A program made the translations under genes and the position numbers. This document shows, one piece after another, positions 1 to 9,215 of a DNA stretch of 64,000 bases; the stretch's first letter is position 1, and the number at the start of each line of letters is the position of its first letter. The notes beneath the pieces were generated by a model. That model ran no database searches. It had not been told where the DNA came from and saw nothing but the letters and a program-made list of their open reading frames with translations. Source of the DNA: CAZKBP01 sp964551015 (GTDB lineage Bacteria; Bacteroidota; Bacteroidia; Cytophagales; Microscillaceae); NCBI GenBank assembly GCA_964551015.1, contig CAZKBP010000006.1:62001-126000 (forward strand), read 5' to 3'.

Positions 1-223
1 GTTGATGCTTGATCAATTCGTGTAGATCCTCACTCATCACTTCGTAATTCCATTCTTCACTCCAGGGCGAGTCGCCGTGGTTTCGTTGGTCTGGCAAAAA
101 GACCTGATAGCCCCTTTCAGCTATCTTTTTGGCAATACTCATCCAATTATCAGAAGAACCAAATAAGCCGTGTAAAATAATCATCGGACGACCTTCACCG
201 TATACTTTATAATTGAGTTGCAT
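1..223 (-). CDS. alpha/beta hydrolase, N-terminal part (runs off the window)
   Basis: The minus-strand frame opens with ATG at 223 and stays open to the window edge, giving 74 residues of the N-terminus. It starts MQLNYKVYGEGRPMIILHG and continues with LFGSSDNWMSIAK and later LPDQRNHGDSPW. The HG dipeptide after a hydrophobic strand (oxyanion-hole region) and the DQRNHGDS block are typical of YbfF-like esterases of the alpha/beta hydrolase superfamily. The nucleophile elbow and the acid/histidine part of the triad lie outside the window, so the substrate cannot be inferred. The gene is transcribed in the same direction as the histidine kinase, whose stop lies about 100 bases upstream. Confidence 0.85.
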   Translation of the reverse strand, partial: MQLNYKVYGEGRPMIILHGLFGSSDNWMSIAKKIAERGYQVFLPDQRNHGDSPWSEEWNYEVMSEDLHELIKHQ

Positions 224-325
224 GGCGGTTTCTCTTTTTTTACGCTTTAAGATGGAGACAAAGATAAGGAGAAAGATTGTGATTCAGCGTGCGTGCTGCC
301 CCACGGTTGGCTGTATCCATCTTAC

Positions 326-3300
326 TCAGGTGTCCATTTCCTGCTTTAGGGTCAAGATAATTTGCTCGGTGAGGCCGTGGATTTTTTGAATAGAAGCCTC
401 GATTTGGGTATCTGGGCAGGCTTGCATCATCAGTTCCTTACCCAATTGTAGTTCTTCCAGTAGTTGATTTGTCCCAAAAAGAGAAGAAGAGGCCTGTGCA
501 TTATGGACAATATTTTTGATTAGATTGAAATTGCTCTCACGCAGGGCTCGTTGGTATTCGTCCCGAGTTTTCTTGAGTTCCTCTATGTAGACCTCAATCA
601 GCTCGTATTTCATCTCCTCATCTCCGTCGGTCAGGGCATCGAGGCGTGTAAAATCAAGCTGTTTGTCTTGATGATCTAATTGATCCGGTGCGGTTGTTTC
701 TGGAGTGGAGAGGTGAGCCGGATGGAGATGGAGCGCCTTACTAATTTTCTTATATAATTCTTTGGGACTAAAGGGCTTGAGAATGAAGTCATTCACCCCG
801 GCCTCGTAGGCTCTTTTTCTTTCTTCGGTGAGAGAAGAAGCGGTCAGCGCGATAATAGGACGATTTTGGTAAGGCTCCAAAGCTCGGATGGCCTCAGTTG
901 CTTCAAAGCCATTCATCACGGGCATCAGCAAGTCCATGAGGATAAGATCGTAAGTGCTTTGTTGTGCTTTCTCCAAGGCGATTAATCCGTTCTCAGCAAT
1001 ATCGGGTTGGATACCCCATTGATTCAGAAAACGAGTCGTGATTTTTTGATTTACTTTCCGATCTTCTACTAATAAGAGTTTAAACGTTCCTAGAGCTTGG
1101 AAAAAGGTAGTTTTTTGATTTCCAAGCTGGGCTTTGGCTTGGATTTGATCTGTTTTTTGAAAAGTTAAAACAAAACAAAAACGAGCTCCTTTGCCGACTT
1201 CACTTTCTACGGAAATCTGGCTCCCTTGTAATTCTAGAAGGTTTCGGGTAATCGCCAAGCCCAATCCTGTCCCTCCAAACTGACGATTGACACTGGCATC
1301 GGCTTGGGTAAAACGCTCGAAAATCATCTGCTGTTTGTCCTCGGCAATGCCGATGCCTGTATCTTGCACTTCAAATTCAATCTCCAGAGTATCTTGATTT
1401 TCCTTGAGTAGCGTAATCATCACCAAGACTCTCCCCTGCTGCGTAAATTTGACCGCGTTAGAGATCAGATTAGTCATCACTTGATTGAGCCTCGCGGAAT
1501 CTCCTCGGACATAGACGGGAATATCCTCATCTACAGAAATTTTGAGTTCAATTCCCTTTTCTTCGGCTTGAAAGAGAAAAGATTGTTTTAAGTGATTGAT
1601 AAATTCTCTCAGGTTAAAGTCGATGTATTCAAATTCTATTTTCCCAGACTCGATCTTGCTATAGTCCAGAATATCATTGATGAGCGTAAGCAGATTCTCG
1701 GCGGAAAACCTTAGGGTTTGCAGGTTTTCTAATTGCTCGGGTTTGGGGTCTTCTTGCATCAGCAGGTGGCTCATGCCAATCACCGCGTTCATGGGCGTTC
1801 TGATTTCGTGACTGATGGTAGAGAGGAAAGCCTCCTTGACCTCAAGGGCTTTTTCGGCCTGTTGGCGTGCTTCAATCAGTTCGTTTTCGTAATCAAGGCG
1901 CTCGAGGGTGGCAGAAATCCACTGCCCCAAATTATAAATAAAGTTTTTATCACTCTGGGTAAAAGGCACTTCTCTGGGCTGGGAAGAAAAGAGGCTCAAA
2001 GTACCAAACTTTTTCCCTTTCACGCGGATGGGAATGCCCGCATAGGCTTCTACCTCAAATTTTTGATAGCAAGGATGCGTACGATAATCAGAAATTTCTA
2101 CGTGATGAATCGCCACTAGCCTATCTTCTCGAAAAGTAATATCACAGAAGAGGTCTTTCAAGTGGAAAGTTTGCTCGGGTTGTATTTGCTGGTGTTGATC
2201 GTAGGCACTGATTACCGTGCTCTGTTCGCCCTCTATGCAAGTGAGGATACTGGTTTCTAGCCCGAGCAGCTCAACCGCTCTCTCGAGCACTTGATTCATC
2301 TGCTGATGCAAATCAAAATTAGGCTGAGAAGTAATTTGATAGATGGCTTCAGTTCTGTGTTTGGCACTCAGTAGCTCCTCTTCCTTCTGCTTGAGGTCGG
2401 TAATGTCTTGCATAATGACCATGACCTGTTGGTGCTGTATCTCGAAGGGAACCACCCGAGAGTAAATCCAGCGCGTGGAGGTATCACGGTGGTATATTTT
2501 ATAGATCATTTCATATTGTTGTTCTTGCCCCTCCCGTATCTGCTCCCAGAAATCAAGATAACGTTCTTGATCTTCGGGCAGCACCAGTGCTATCATGAAA
2601 TCTGCTCCTTTCTCGGTCAGGTCTTGGAAGCTATACCCAATACTTTCTAGCACAGTTTTGTTAGCGAAGGTAAAACGGTTCTCTACCAAATCATACACAA
2701 ACATATCATCAGGGATAGTTTGGTTGATACTTTGGATAAAGTCTTGGTTTTCCTTCAGTCGCTGTGCCTGCAAAGTTCTCTCCGTGACATCTTGTACAAA
2801 GGCGACCACGGTTTCTACTTCTCCCTCTTCGTTGAGAATTGGATAGACAATCTCATCAAAGTAGCGCACTCCTTCGTGCTTACTCCACTGGTTGATTTCC
2901 GAGCTCATATCGAAACAGAGATTCGGCAAAAAGACTGTTTCTCCTTGATATGCTTTTGCATAGCAAACATCCAGTTGATAATATTTGTGAACAGGATGAC
3001 GTAAGGCATTAAATTTATTTTGCTGACCGGGCTTGCGATGAACACCCAAGAGATCCCGATAGGCTTGGTTTTCTCGAAGGCTATCGCCTTTTTTATCAAA
3101 AATGTGGATGCCAATCGGTGAGTTATCCAAGAGGGCTTCAAAGAGGCGATTGCTGGAGATGAGTTGCTCTTCGGCTTGTTTCTCACGGGTAATATCTCGA
3201 ACCACCCCCAAGGTTTGTAAAACTTTTCCTTGCCGATCTTTTTTATGGGCTGATACTCGTAGATGAACCCAACGATTGTAGGTTTGTTTGCCCTTGATTC

Positions 3301-6300
3301 GTAGCTTGATCTCGTAGCGGTTCATATTGCCTTTCAGCAAATCTTGATGCAGTGATTTGAGTGTTTGGAGGTAATCAGGGTGCACCGTTGATATAATATC
3401 TTCCAAAGAGTGCATTGCTTGGGGCTGCACATGAGGCCATTTGACTTCATCGAGCAAATGGTTGTAGTAGATGTATTTTTCTTGTACCACATCGTACACA
3501 AAGACGAAATCAGGGATGGAGGCGGTAACCTTTTGGATAAAGTCTCGGCCTTCTTCCAGCTTTTGCTCATATTTTCTTTGAGAGAGCGCGTGGGCGGTAA
3601 TTTGCCCTACAATGTTCAAATAACGCAGTGCTTCCTCCGACCAAGTTTTTTCTTCATAAATATCATCAAAAGCCAAATAACCCAGAAGTTCATCTCTTAC
3701 TAACAAAGGAATGCGGATGAGCGAGGCCGTACCAAACTCTTGGATGAATTCTACGAAGGCAGGGGGGTAAGTGGCCGCTTTTTCCATCAATTGAGAGCGT
3801 GTCATTTGTACTGCTCGGCCATCTAGTAGCCGATCCAACAGACCCGGTATTTTATCTAACGCTATCTCTTCCAAATTTCCAGTCAAAGGCTTGACGCCTC
3901 TGGCCTTCCATTCGTGGCTTAATCTCAGTATGGGTTGATCTTGGTCAAGCAATGCCATGTAACCTCGCTGCGCCTTGATAAACTTGGTAACAAAGGGCAG
4001 CATGTCAGCGATGATTTGGTCTATTTGGGCAAAAGGGGCACGGATGAAACGGGAAGAAATATCATTGAGAAAATGCGTAAACCGCAATTGCCTTTTTCTT
4101 TGGAGATTGTTGTGTTTGCGCATCGTGATGTCAAGAGAATAACCCAAGATGAGATCATCATGGTCTGATTCCCATTCAAAAGGTTTCTTACCGGTTAGGA
4201 AATAGTGCCTTTTTCCGTTCAGCGTGATTTCTTCCTCCCAATTTCCCTGCAAACGCCCCGAGCGCGCCAGGCTATCGGCACGATCCAAACGACGTGCTTC
4301 TCGCTTGGATAACATTTGGTGATTAGAATACCCAATGATTTCAGACTTGCTACGCCCCAGCGTTTCGGCAGAGGCTTTATTGACAAATAGAAACTGCCCG
4401 GTTTTGTCCTTGATGAAAATATTGATGGGTAAAGCGTCCATTATCTGCTCTAGCAAGGTTTTTTGCCGAGCCAGCTCGATTTCTGCCAATTTATTGCCAG
4501 TAATATCACGCGAAGAGCTACGGATCTGCACGAGGGTCTGATTTTCATCTTCAATCAAGACGGATTTTGAATCAAACCACAGGTAGGAATTGTCTTTCTT
4601 ACGGAAGCGAAACTCCTGAGAAACCAGGGGTGTATTTTGTGCCACCTGTGCCTCTTGTACTTGCTCAAAGTGTGGCAAGTCTTCGGAATGGATAAAGTCG
4701 TGGGGAGATTTGCCGATGAGTTCTTCGGGTTCGTAACCCACTAGCTTTTTGACAGAGGGAGACACGTAAGTGTAGGTGCCATCTAGTTGCTGTAAACAGA
4801 CCAAATCGGTTGTATTTTCGGCTAAGAGGCGGTATTTTTCTTCACTTTCTTGCAGGTGATGGAGGGTAGTTTGGAGATGATGATTGGTGCCTGTGATTTC
4901 TTCGTAGAGTTCTTTTAGCTCCTCGTTTTGCCTTTTGATTTTTTCTTCATCCGCCTTACGCGCAGCAATATCTCTGAAAATGCCCACGATTAATTTTTGA
5001 CCTTCCTCCAGTTCTATCACACTTTGGCTTACCTCCACGGGTATGATTCGTCCTTCTTTGTGCTGTACCACCACTTCTCCCAGAGATCGTGTACCGCTTT
5101 GGTCGGCCACATCGGCCTGAAAGCTTTTTATATACTTATCTCGGTCTTTGTTAGGGTGTAAATGGGCGTGATGCATCCCGATGATTTCCTCTCTTGACCA
5201 GCCGGTGAGCTGTGAAGCTTTTTGATTCGCCTCTAAAATGATTCCTGTATCAGGATTGGCTATAAAAATAGCGTCATTCGCCAATTCTATAATGGTGCGG
5301 TATTTTTTCTCTTTTTCTTGGATTTTGGCTTCAGCCTGCTTTTGCTGGGTTACATCGCGGTATTGCCAGAGGTGCCCCAGATAGGTTTCTCCGTTCCAGA
5401 CGGGCACATAATCTCGCTCCCAGATTTGGCCATCTTGGCGTGTTAGTGTTTCTCCCAGTACGGGCTCTCGCTGTTTTAGTAGCTCCTCGATTCTTGCTAC
5501 GAAAGCTTGGGGTTCTTCGAATTGATTTTGAACCCACTCTGCTGCTTGGCTGCAGTTTTGCCCTCGCATTTTATCAGGTTCTATTTCCAGATTAAACATT
5601 TGACAAAAAAGTGCATTGACCACCTGTACCTCACGATGCTCATTTTCAAGTAAAACGCCTGTATGTAGGTTCGAGACGAGTACCTCGAGGCGGGTGGCAT
5701 CGAGTTGGGTTGTGTCCTCTTGTGTCTGGAGTTGACGCTTGTGTTCTTCCAGTTGGAGGATGTAACCTTTGAGTGAATCCTGAGAAATGGTCAGTGCTTC
5801 GTTAGCCCGCGAAATTTGCTTGATATGTTTTCGGTTTTGTTGAATAATGGGGCGAAAAATCAGGGTAGCTTCCAGCAGAAGCACGATACAAGTGAGCGCG
5901 AATAAGCTCCACTCGAGTTGTTTGAGCCGCCTTAGTTTTTCTTGGGATAGCTGTGCATATCGATTCGTAATTTGATCCATCAAGACTAGGAACTCGCTTT
6001 CGTGCGCTTGTAAATCTATCAATAGGTTGGTGCCTTCTGTCTGGTATAATAGCCAAGGCTGCTCAGAGACTTGCTTGCCTATAGAAGCAATGCCTTGATA
6101 GTGGGGCTCAATTTCTTGAAACAGGCGATCTATTTGAGGATCATTCCAAGGTTTATGGAATAAATCAGGGGTCTGATTTTTGAGTGTGTGGTGTTTTTTC
6201 GTCCATCGGGAAAAATTTTCTTCCAAGATTGTGAGCAGCTTTTCCTGGGAGGTAGCCGGTAAGTTGAGCCTCATCTGATAGATAACTTTACTAATTTTCT

Positions 6301-6469
6301 GGCTCAGCATTCTTTGCCTTCCGGCGGTATTAATCACCTGAGCATCTGCTCTTTGCTCATTAATCGCTCTCTGTACTACCCACTGTGCTGCCAGAGCAAG
6401 TAATGCCAACAGCGCCAAGGCGAGTATGTAGCGTAGGCTGAGTGCCTTAGACATATCTTTGTAATGCAT
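326..6469 (-). CDS. giant hybrid sensor histidine kinase (PilJ-type N-terminus, 7 PAS, 2 GAF, HisKA, HATPase, REC, Hpt)
   Basis: A 2047-residue membrane-bound phosphorelay protein. Two membrane segments (about 10-28 and 187-206) bracket an extracytoplasmic domain like the type IV pilus/nitrate-sensor N-terminal domain (motif NTAGRQRMLSQKISK). Then come a short coiled coil, PAS domains starting near 262, 389, 545 and 674, a GAF domain near 800-970, PAS domains near 980, 1110 and 1245, and a second GAF near 1376-1525. The HisKA H box has phospho-acceptor His1554 in SHEIRTPMN. The HATPase has NLISNAVKF, DTGIGI and GGTGLGLAI. The receiver has Asp1846 in LILMDLLMP, and a C-terminal Hpt domain has His1989. 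All catalytic residues appear present, so internal phosphorelay is plausible. The Hpt motif reads HNAQASSSLFG, with QA where KG is usual. Output is probably a separate regulator; a NarL-type regulator lies 1.5 kb upstream. Confidence 0.95.
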   Translation of the reverse strand: MHYKDMSKALSLRYILALALLALLALAAQWVVQRAINEQRADAQVINTAGRQRMLSQKISKVIYQMRLNLPATSQEKLLTILEENFSRWTKKHHTLKNQTPDLFHKPWNDPQIDRLFQEIEPHYQGIASIGKQVSEQPWLLYQTEGTNLLIDLQAHESEFLVLMDQITNRYAQLSQEKLRRLKQLEWSLFALTCIVLLLEATLIFRPIIQQNRKHIKQISRANEALTISQDSLKGYILQLEEHKRQLQTQEDTTQLDATRLEVLVSNLHTGVLLENEHREVQVVNALFCQMFNLEIEPDKMRGQNCSQAAEWVQNQFEEPQAFVARIEELLKQREPVLGETLTRQDGQIWERDYVPVWNGETYLGHLWQYRDVTQQKQAEAKIQEKEKKYRTIIELANDAIFIANPDTGIILEANQKASQLTGWSREEIIGMHHAHLHPNKDRDKYIKSFQADVADQSGTRSLGEVVVQHKEGRIIPVEVSQSVIELEEGQKLIVGIFRDIAARKADEEKIKRQNEELKELYEEITGTNHHLQTTLHHLQESEEKYRLLAENTTDLVCLQQLDGTYTYVSPSVKKLVGYEPEELIGKSPHDFIHSEDLPHFEQVQEAQVAQNTPLVSQEFRFRKKDNSYLWFDSKSVLIEDENQTLVQIRSSSRDITGNKLAEIELARQKTLLEQIMDALPINIFIKDKTGQFLFVNKASAETLGRSKSEIIGYSNHQMLSKREARRLDRADSLARSGRLQGNWEEEITLNGKRHYFLTGKKPFEWESDHDDLILGYSLDITMRKHNNLQRKRQLRFTHFLNDISSRFIRAPFAQIDQIIADMLPFVTKFIKAQRGYMALLDQDQPILRLSHEWKARGVKPLTGNLEEIALDKIPGLLDRLLDGRAVQMTRSQLMEKAATYPPAFVEFIQEFGTASLIRIPLLVRDELLGYLAFDDIYEEKTWSEEALRYLNIVGQITAHALSQRKYEQKLEEGRDFIQKVTASIPDFVFVYDVVQEKYIYYNHLLDEVKWPHVQPQAMHSLEDIISTVHPDYLQTLKSLHQDLLKGNMNRYEIKLRIKGKQTYNRWVHLRVSAHKKDRQGKVLQTLGVVRDITREKQAEEQLISSNRLFEALLDNSPIGIHIFDKKGDSLRENQAYRDLLGVHRKPGQQNKFNALRHPVHKYYQLDVCYAKAYQGETVFLPNLCFDMSSEINQWSKHEGVRYFDEIVYPILNEEGEVETVVAFVQDVTERTLQAQRLKENQDFIQSINQTIPDDMFVYDLVENRFTFANKTVLESIGYSFQDLTEKGADFMIALVLPEDQERYLDFWEQIREGQEQQYEMIYKIYHRDTSTRWIYSRVVPFEIQHQQVMVIMQDITDLKQKEEELLSAKHRTEAIYQITSQPNFDLHQQMNQVLERAVELLGLETSILTCIEGEQSTVISAYDQHQQIQPEQTFHLKDLFCDITFREDRLVAIHHVEISDYRTHPCYQKFEVEAYAGIPIRVKGKKFGTLSLFSSQPREVPFTQSDKNFIYNLGQWISATLERLDYENELIEARQQAEKALEVKEAFLSTISHEIRTPMNAVIGMSHLLMQEDPKPEQLENLQTLRFSAENLLTLINDILDYSKIESGKIEFEYIDFNLREFINHLKQSFLFQAEEKGIELKISVDEDIPVYVRGDSARLNQVMTNLISNAVKFTQQGRVLVMITLLKENQDTLEIEFEVQDTGIGIAEDKQQMIFERFTQADASVNRQFGGTGLGLAITRNLLELQGSQISVESEVGKGARFCFVLTFQKTDQIQAKAQLGNQKTTFFQALGTFKLLLVEDRKVNQKITTRFLNQWGIQPDIAENGLIALEKAQQSTYDLILMDLLMPVMNGFEATEAIRALEPYQNRPIIALTASSLTEERKRAYEAGVNDFILKPFSPKELYKKISKALHLHPAHLSTPETTAPDQLDHQDKQLDFTRLDALTDGDEEMKYELIEVYIEELKKTRDEYQRALRESNFNLIKNIVHNAQASSSLFGTNQLLEELQLGKELMMQACPDTQIEASIQKIHGLTEQIILTLKQEMDT

Positions 6470-7070
6470 AATCAGGTAATTTTGACCAATAGCCCCGTTT
6501 ATAAAGTTCTATTTTTTTCTAAGAGAAGTACTGTCGATTTTGGATTTAACTTTCATCTGGATTTGACCCGAGGGAGGTTTCGCAAAACTTTTGGCCAGAC
6601 CAAAGTGAGCCAGGAAGAAAAAGACAAGTATTACTTCCCGTGTTTGCCCCAAGAAAGTTACAGGCTGATCTTGCTATTACCTTGAGGAAATTTCATACCA
6701 ACCCGCTGGTAGTTTATTTCCAGATTATACCCGCTTACGTGGTTTTCTTAGAAAAGTCTGTCAAAAAGCTTCTCGGGTTGAAAAACCTATCTACTTTTCT
6801 CTCCCAAAATGAGCATAATTCAGAAAAAAATATCAAAAACAGGAGTAATTTCTGAGCTAGAGTCATCCTTTTCCAACTAGAATGGGGGTTTTGCCTTCTA
6901 CCCAAAGAAGGAAGGCAAGAAAAAATGCAAATTAAGCCTCAAACCGTCGAGGTAATTTTTAATTCTGATTTCTATTCAAAATAAATGGCATCGGAGCCAG
7001 CGTGGGTAAATTCAAACTGGTTGCTTAGAAAGGGAAAGTTACTACTGGAAGAAGTGATGGACAACCAAAC
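6470..7070. other. intergenic region, no gene seen; one hairpin
   Basis: About 600 bases between the kinase start and the next gene end. Short open frames here have no recognisable protein features. TTGCCTTC at 6891-6898 and GAAGGCAA at 6911-6918 form an 8-base-pair hairpin with no T tract on either side, so I do not call it a terminator. The kinase promoter should lie in the left part, but no clean TTG/TAnnTTTG pair was found. Confidence 0.5.
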
Positions 7071-7107
7071 CTGAGCCTTGAAGTTGATAATCATGATCAA
7101 GGCTCAG
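7071..7107 (-). terminator. inverted repeat after the STAS-like gene, possible terminator
   Basis: CTGAGCCTTGA (7071-7081) and TCAAGGCTCAG (7097-7107) form a perfect 11-base-pair stem with a 15-base loop. It lies 10 bases beyond the stop of the minus-strand gene ending at 7117. The expected U-rich tail is weak, so this may be a 3' stabilising hairpin rather than a strong intrinsic terminator. Confidence 0.5.
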
Positions 7108-7116
7108 AGCCTATGA

Positions 7117-7542
7117 TTAGATTTTTTCTAACCAACCCATAGCTTGACTGGTTTCTGAAAAACAAGCCAGATTCGTTTTGGCATTTTTCTCCATTTCACG
7201 GTGGAAGTTCTGCTGAATCTCTGCTTTTGATGCATCGTGAGCTACCAAAGCTACTCGTTTGATATTTGCCCGCAGGACTTTTGGAACCATGTGACGAAAA
7301 AATAAAAGTCGAGTCGTGTAAGTATTCGTGAGGGTTGTCAGATCTGTGAACTCGATTAAAAGGTCTTGTGGACGATGTTTCAAAATACAGTAAATCCAAT
7401 GAATCATCGCTTCCCGCATTTGTTCTTCGTCCTCATAATCTTCCCCCAGAGACTGAATATACAAAAAACCACGATCTACATCCAATAGCACTGCATGCTG
7501 GGGGTTTTTGAGTATTAATTTCATCTCTACCTGTGAAATCAT
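7117..7542 (-). CDS. small protein resembling STAS/SpoIIAA-like domains
   Basis: A 141-residue soluble protein without signal peptide or membrane segment. The alternation of short hydrophobic strands (AVLLDVDRGFLYIQS, DLLIEFTDL, RVALVAHD) with amphipathic helices, and the C-terminal FSETSQAMGWLEKI, resemble the STAS/SpoIIAA-like proteins common in Bacteroidota. I recognise the style rather than a defined family. Its start codon overlaps the stop of the coiled-coil gene upstream by four bases, so the two are probably translationally coupled. Nearby are a response regulator and a very large histidine kinase, so a signalling accessory role is possible but not shown by the sequence. Confidence 0.7.
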   Translation of the reverse strand: MISQVEMKLILKNPQHAVLLDVDRGFLYIQSLGEDYEDEEQMREAMIHWIYCILKHRPQDLLIEFTDLTTLTNTYTTRLLFFRHMVPKVLRANIKRVALVAHDASKAEIQQNFHREMEKNAKTNLACFSETSQAMGWLEKI

Positions 7543-7733
7543 GCTTCGTCTTGCTTTTGATTGTTTTGGGAAATACGATAGGTTGCTTTGAGCAGCCCCG
7601 TCTGATTCTTGTTCTCGGCCAGCTCTTCTTTGAGTCGGTTGAGGGTCTTACCTTGATTCTTGTACATTTGCTTCAATTGGTTGATCTCTTTCTCGAGTTC
7701 TCGAAGCATTTTGCGATTATTATTTTTTTCCAT
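7539..7733 (-). CDS. small coiled-coil protein
   Basis: A 64-residue, strongly charged protein. Residues 5-45 show heptad-like spacing of leucines (LRELEKEINQLKQMY, LNRLKEELAE), predicting a coiled coil. The C-terminal part is Asn/Gln rich. No family recognised. It is likely a real gene because its TGA overlaps the ATG of the downstream STAS-like gene in an ATGA junction, a common sign of a coupled pair. It may be a partner or oligomerisation factor for the downstream protein, which is inference only. Confidence 0.6.
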   Translation of the reverse strand: MEKNNNRKMLRELEKEINQLKQMYKNQGKTLNRLKEELAENKNQTGLLKATYRISQNNQKQDEA

Positions 7734-7845
7734 ACCTATATCATTAAAAGTTCACGTGTATTCGTCGTACTCAGCTATACTGCTGAGACTATATCTTTTT
7801 GCTTAACTTGTAAGGAAGCAGCATTTTTGATAAAACTTGTATACA

Positions 7846-7853
7846 CAAATATA
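7846..7853 (-). promoter_or_regulatory. possible -7 promoter element for the small coupled pair
   Basis: On the minus strand this reads TATATTTG, an exact match to the Bacteroidota -7 consensus TAnnTTTG, about 110 bases upstream of the coiled-coil gene start. No convincing TTG is seen at the -33 position, so the call is weak. The leader would include a short hairpin, CTCAGC (7770-7775) pairing with GCTGAG (7782-7787). Confidence 0.3.
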
Positions 7854-8020
7854 CGTGAGATGGGCGAGCGGCTTTGGAGGAAAAAGAAGGTAATTCCGTT
7901 TAAATTTCAGGTATTTTTATATGGGTGTTTTTCCCCATACCTTTCTTGGATTTATCACAGATGAATTAAAAGCACCTTGAACTTGGCTTTCAAGTAGCTT
8001 GCTCATATCAGTACTTACGA

Positions 8021-8659
8021 TTAGATGAGATTTTTTTGGACGGCGTACTTGACCAATTCTGCCGTATTTCTTGCATTTAATTTATGTAAAAGATTGGCTC
8101 GATGCTTATCCACGGTCTTGGTAGAGATGAATAGTTTATCAGCGATCTCCCGATTGGTATAGCCATCCGTGATAAATTTGAGCACTTCACTTTCTCGGCT
8201 TGTGAGATCAAATAGCATGGCTTCTTCTTCCTGTTGATAGAGGTTATCAATAATGACCTGAGAGATTTCCTTGGAAAAATATTTCTCGCCTCTACACACC
8301 TTCAGTATGGCTTCGGTGAGTTCTTTCTCAAAGATATCTTTGTGCAAGTAACCATCTACTTTGGCCTTGACTGCTTCTAGGATATAAGACCGACTCTTGT
8401 GCATACTCAGGATGATTACTTTGACGGCTGGGTATCTTTCCTTGATTTGGAGTGTGAGATCAATCCCGTTTTCATCCGGCAGATTAATATCGCAAATCAC
8501 TACCTGCGGATTATATCTGGGAATTTCAGAAAGTACTTCTTGTGCCTGAGAAAACTCGGCGACCACTTCCATTCCTTCCTGTGTGGCTACGAATTTTTTT
8601 AACCCTGACCTCAACAAGCGATGGTCATCTACCAGAAAAACTTTTATCATGTCTGACAT
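8021..8659 (-). CDS. NarL/FixJ-type response regulator (REC + LuxR HTH)
   Basis: A 212-residue DNA-binding response regulator. The receiver domain covers about 4-120, with acidic pocket VDDH, phospho-acceptor Asp57 in VVICDINLP, a conserved Ser in IILSMH and Lys in the LHKD motif. A LuxR-type helix-turn-helix occupies about 148-210 (LTSRESEVLKFITDGYTNREIA, then STKTVDKHRANLLHKL, given here in two pieces). Length and domain spacing are normal. It lies in the same orientation as the small coupled pair and the giant hybrid kinase. A separate histidine kinase partner is not encoded next to it, so the hybrid kinase is a candidate donor, which is inference. Confidence 0.95.
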   Translation of the reverse strand: MSDMIKVFLVDDHRLLRSGLKKFVATQEGMEVVAEFSQAQEVLSEIPRYNPQVVICDINLPDENGIDLTLQIKERYPAVKVIILSMHKSRSYILEAVKAKVDGYLHKDIFEKELTEAILKVCRGEKYFSKEISQVIIDNLYQQEEEAMLFDLTSRESEVLKFITDGYTNREIADKLFISTKTVDKHRANLLHKLNARNTAELVKYAVQKNLI

Positions 8660-8718
8660 TGTATAAGCTGTATATTCTCCGAGGAGAGTTATGGTCTTTT
8701 TTTGTGAAATCTCAGTAA

Positions 8719-8982
8719 ATTAAGCATCCTATCAACGCTTCGCGATCTTATTTTGAATGGTCTATTGCCTCTGCTGTATGTTTGGTGGCACTGTTCACGA
8801 GCTTCTTGGTCGCGCTCAAGACCTTAGTAATTGCAAAATTACTAGATAATATTAAGTATAAATACTTGCATAAGTTTAACAACTACGTAGAGTCAGCACT
8901 GTTTATACTTGTCATGGTTCTTATGAAATCTCTTTGGAGATATTTTCACAGGATACTGCTCATTCCTCATAAAAAACCGTAG
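8719..8982 (+). pseudogene. possible degenerate membrane-protein fragment in the gap before mgtE
   Basis: A plus-strand frame is open for 87 codons (8719-8979, stop at 8980) but has no ATG; a TTG at 8782 is the only early start. The peptide has two hydrophobic stretches (SFLVALKTLVIAKLL and SALFILVMVLMKSL) separated by a Lys/Tyr-rich segment, like a helix pair from a membrane protein. It could be a remnant or a chance frame. The region also holds hairpin TAGTAATT-GCAA-AATTACTA (8825-8844). The remainder of the 8660-9215 gap shows another small hairpin, AAAAGAC-ACAG-GTCTTTT (9043-9060), upstream of mgtE, and nothing else recognised. Confidence 0.2.
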
Positions 8983-9215
8983 CTTTGAATTAAACTAAGC
9001 ACCCTAGGTTCTAATCATTAACTTTCTCGGATAAACCTTTACAAAAGACACAGGTCTTTTGTTGCAAAAACTTGATAAAGAATCGCAGATTGAGCGGGCG
9101 CACTTGCACGCAATATCTACCTAAAACCTGTAGAGAATTTGAACCTAGAGCAAAATTTTTCTAGAGCTATCATTGATTAGATAACTTCAAGAAACCGACC
9201 AACACGCTTAAGCTC

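Noticed and set aside
7533..7964. 143-codon plus-strand frame opposite the small coupled genes
   Set aside because: Overlaps two better-supported minus-strand genes and their leader; composition is that of an antisense frame.
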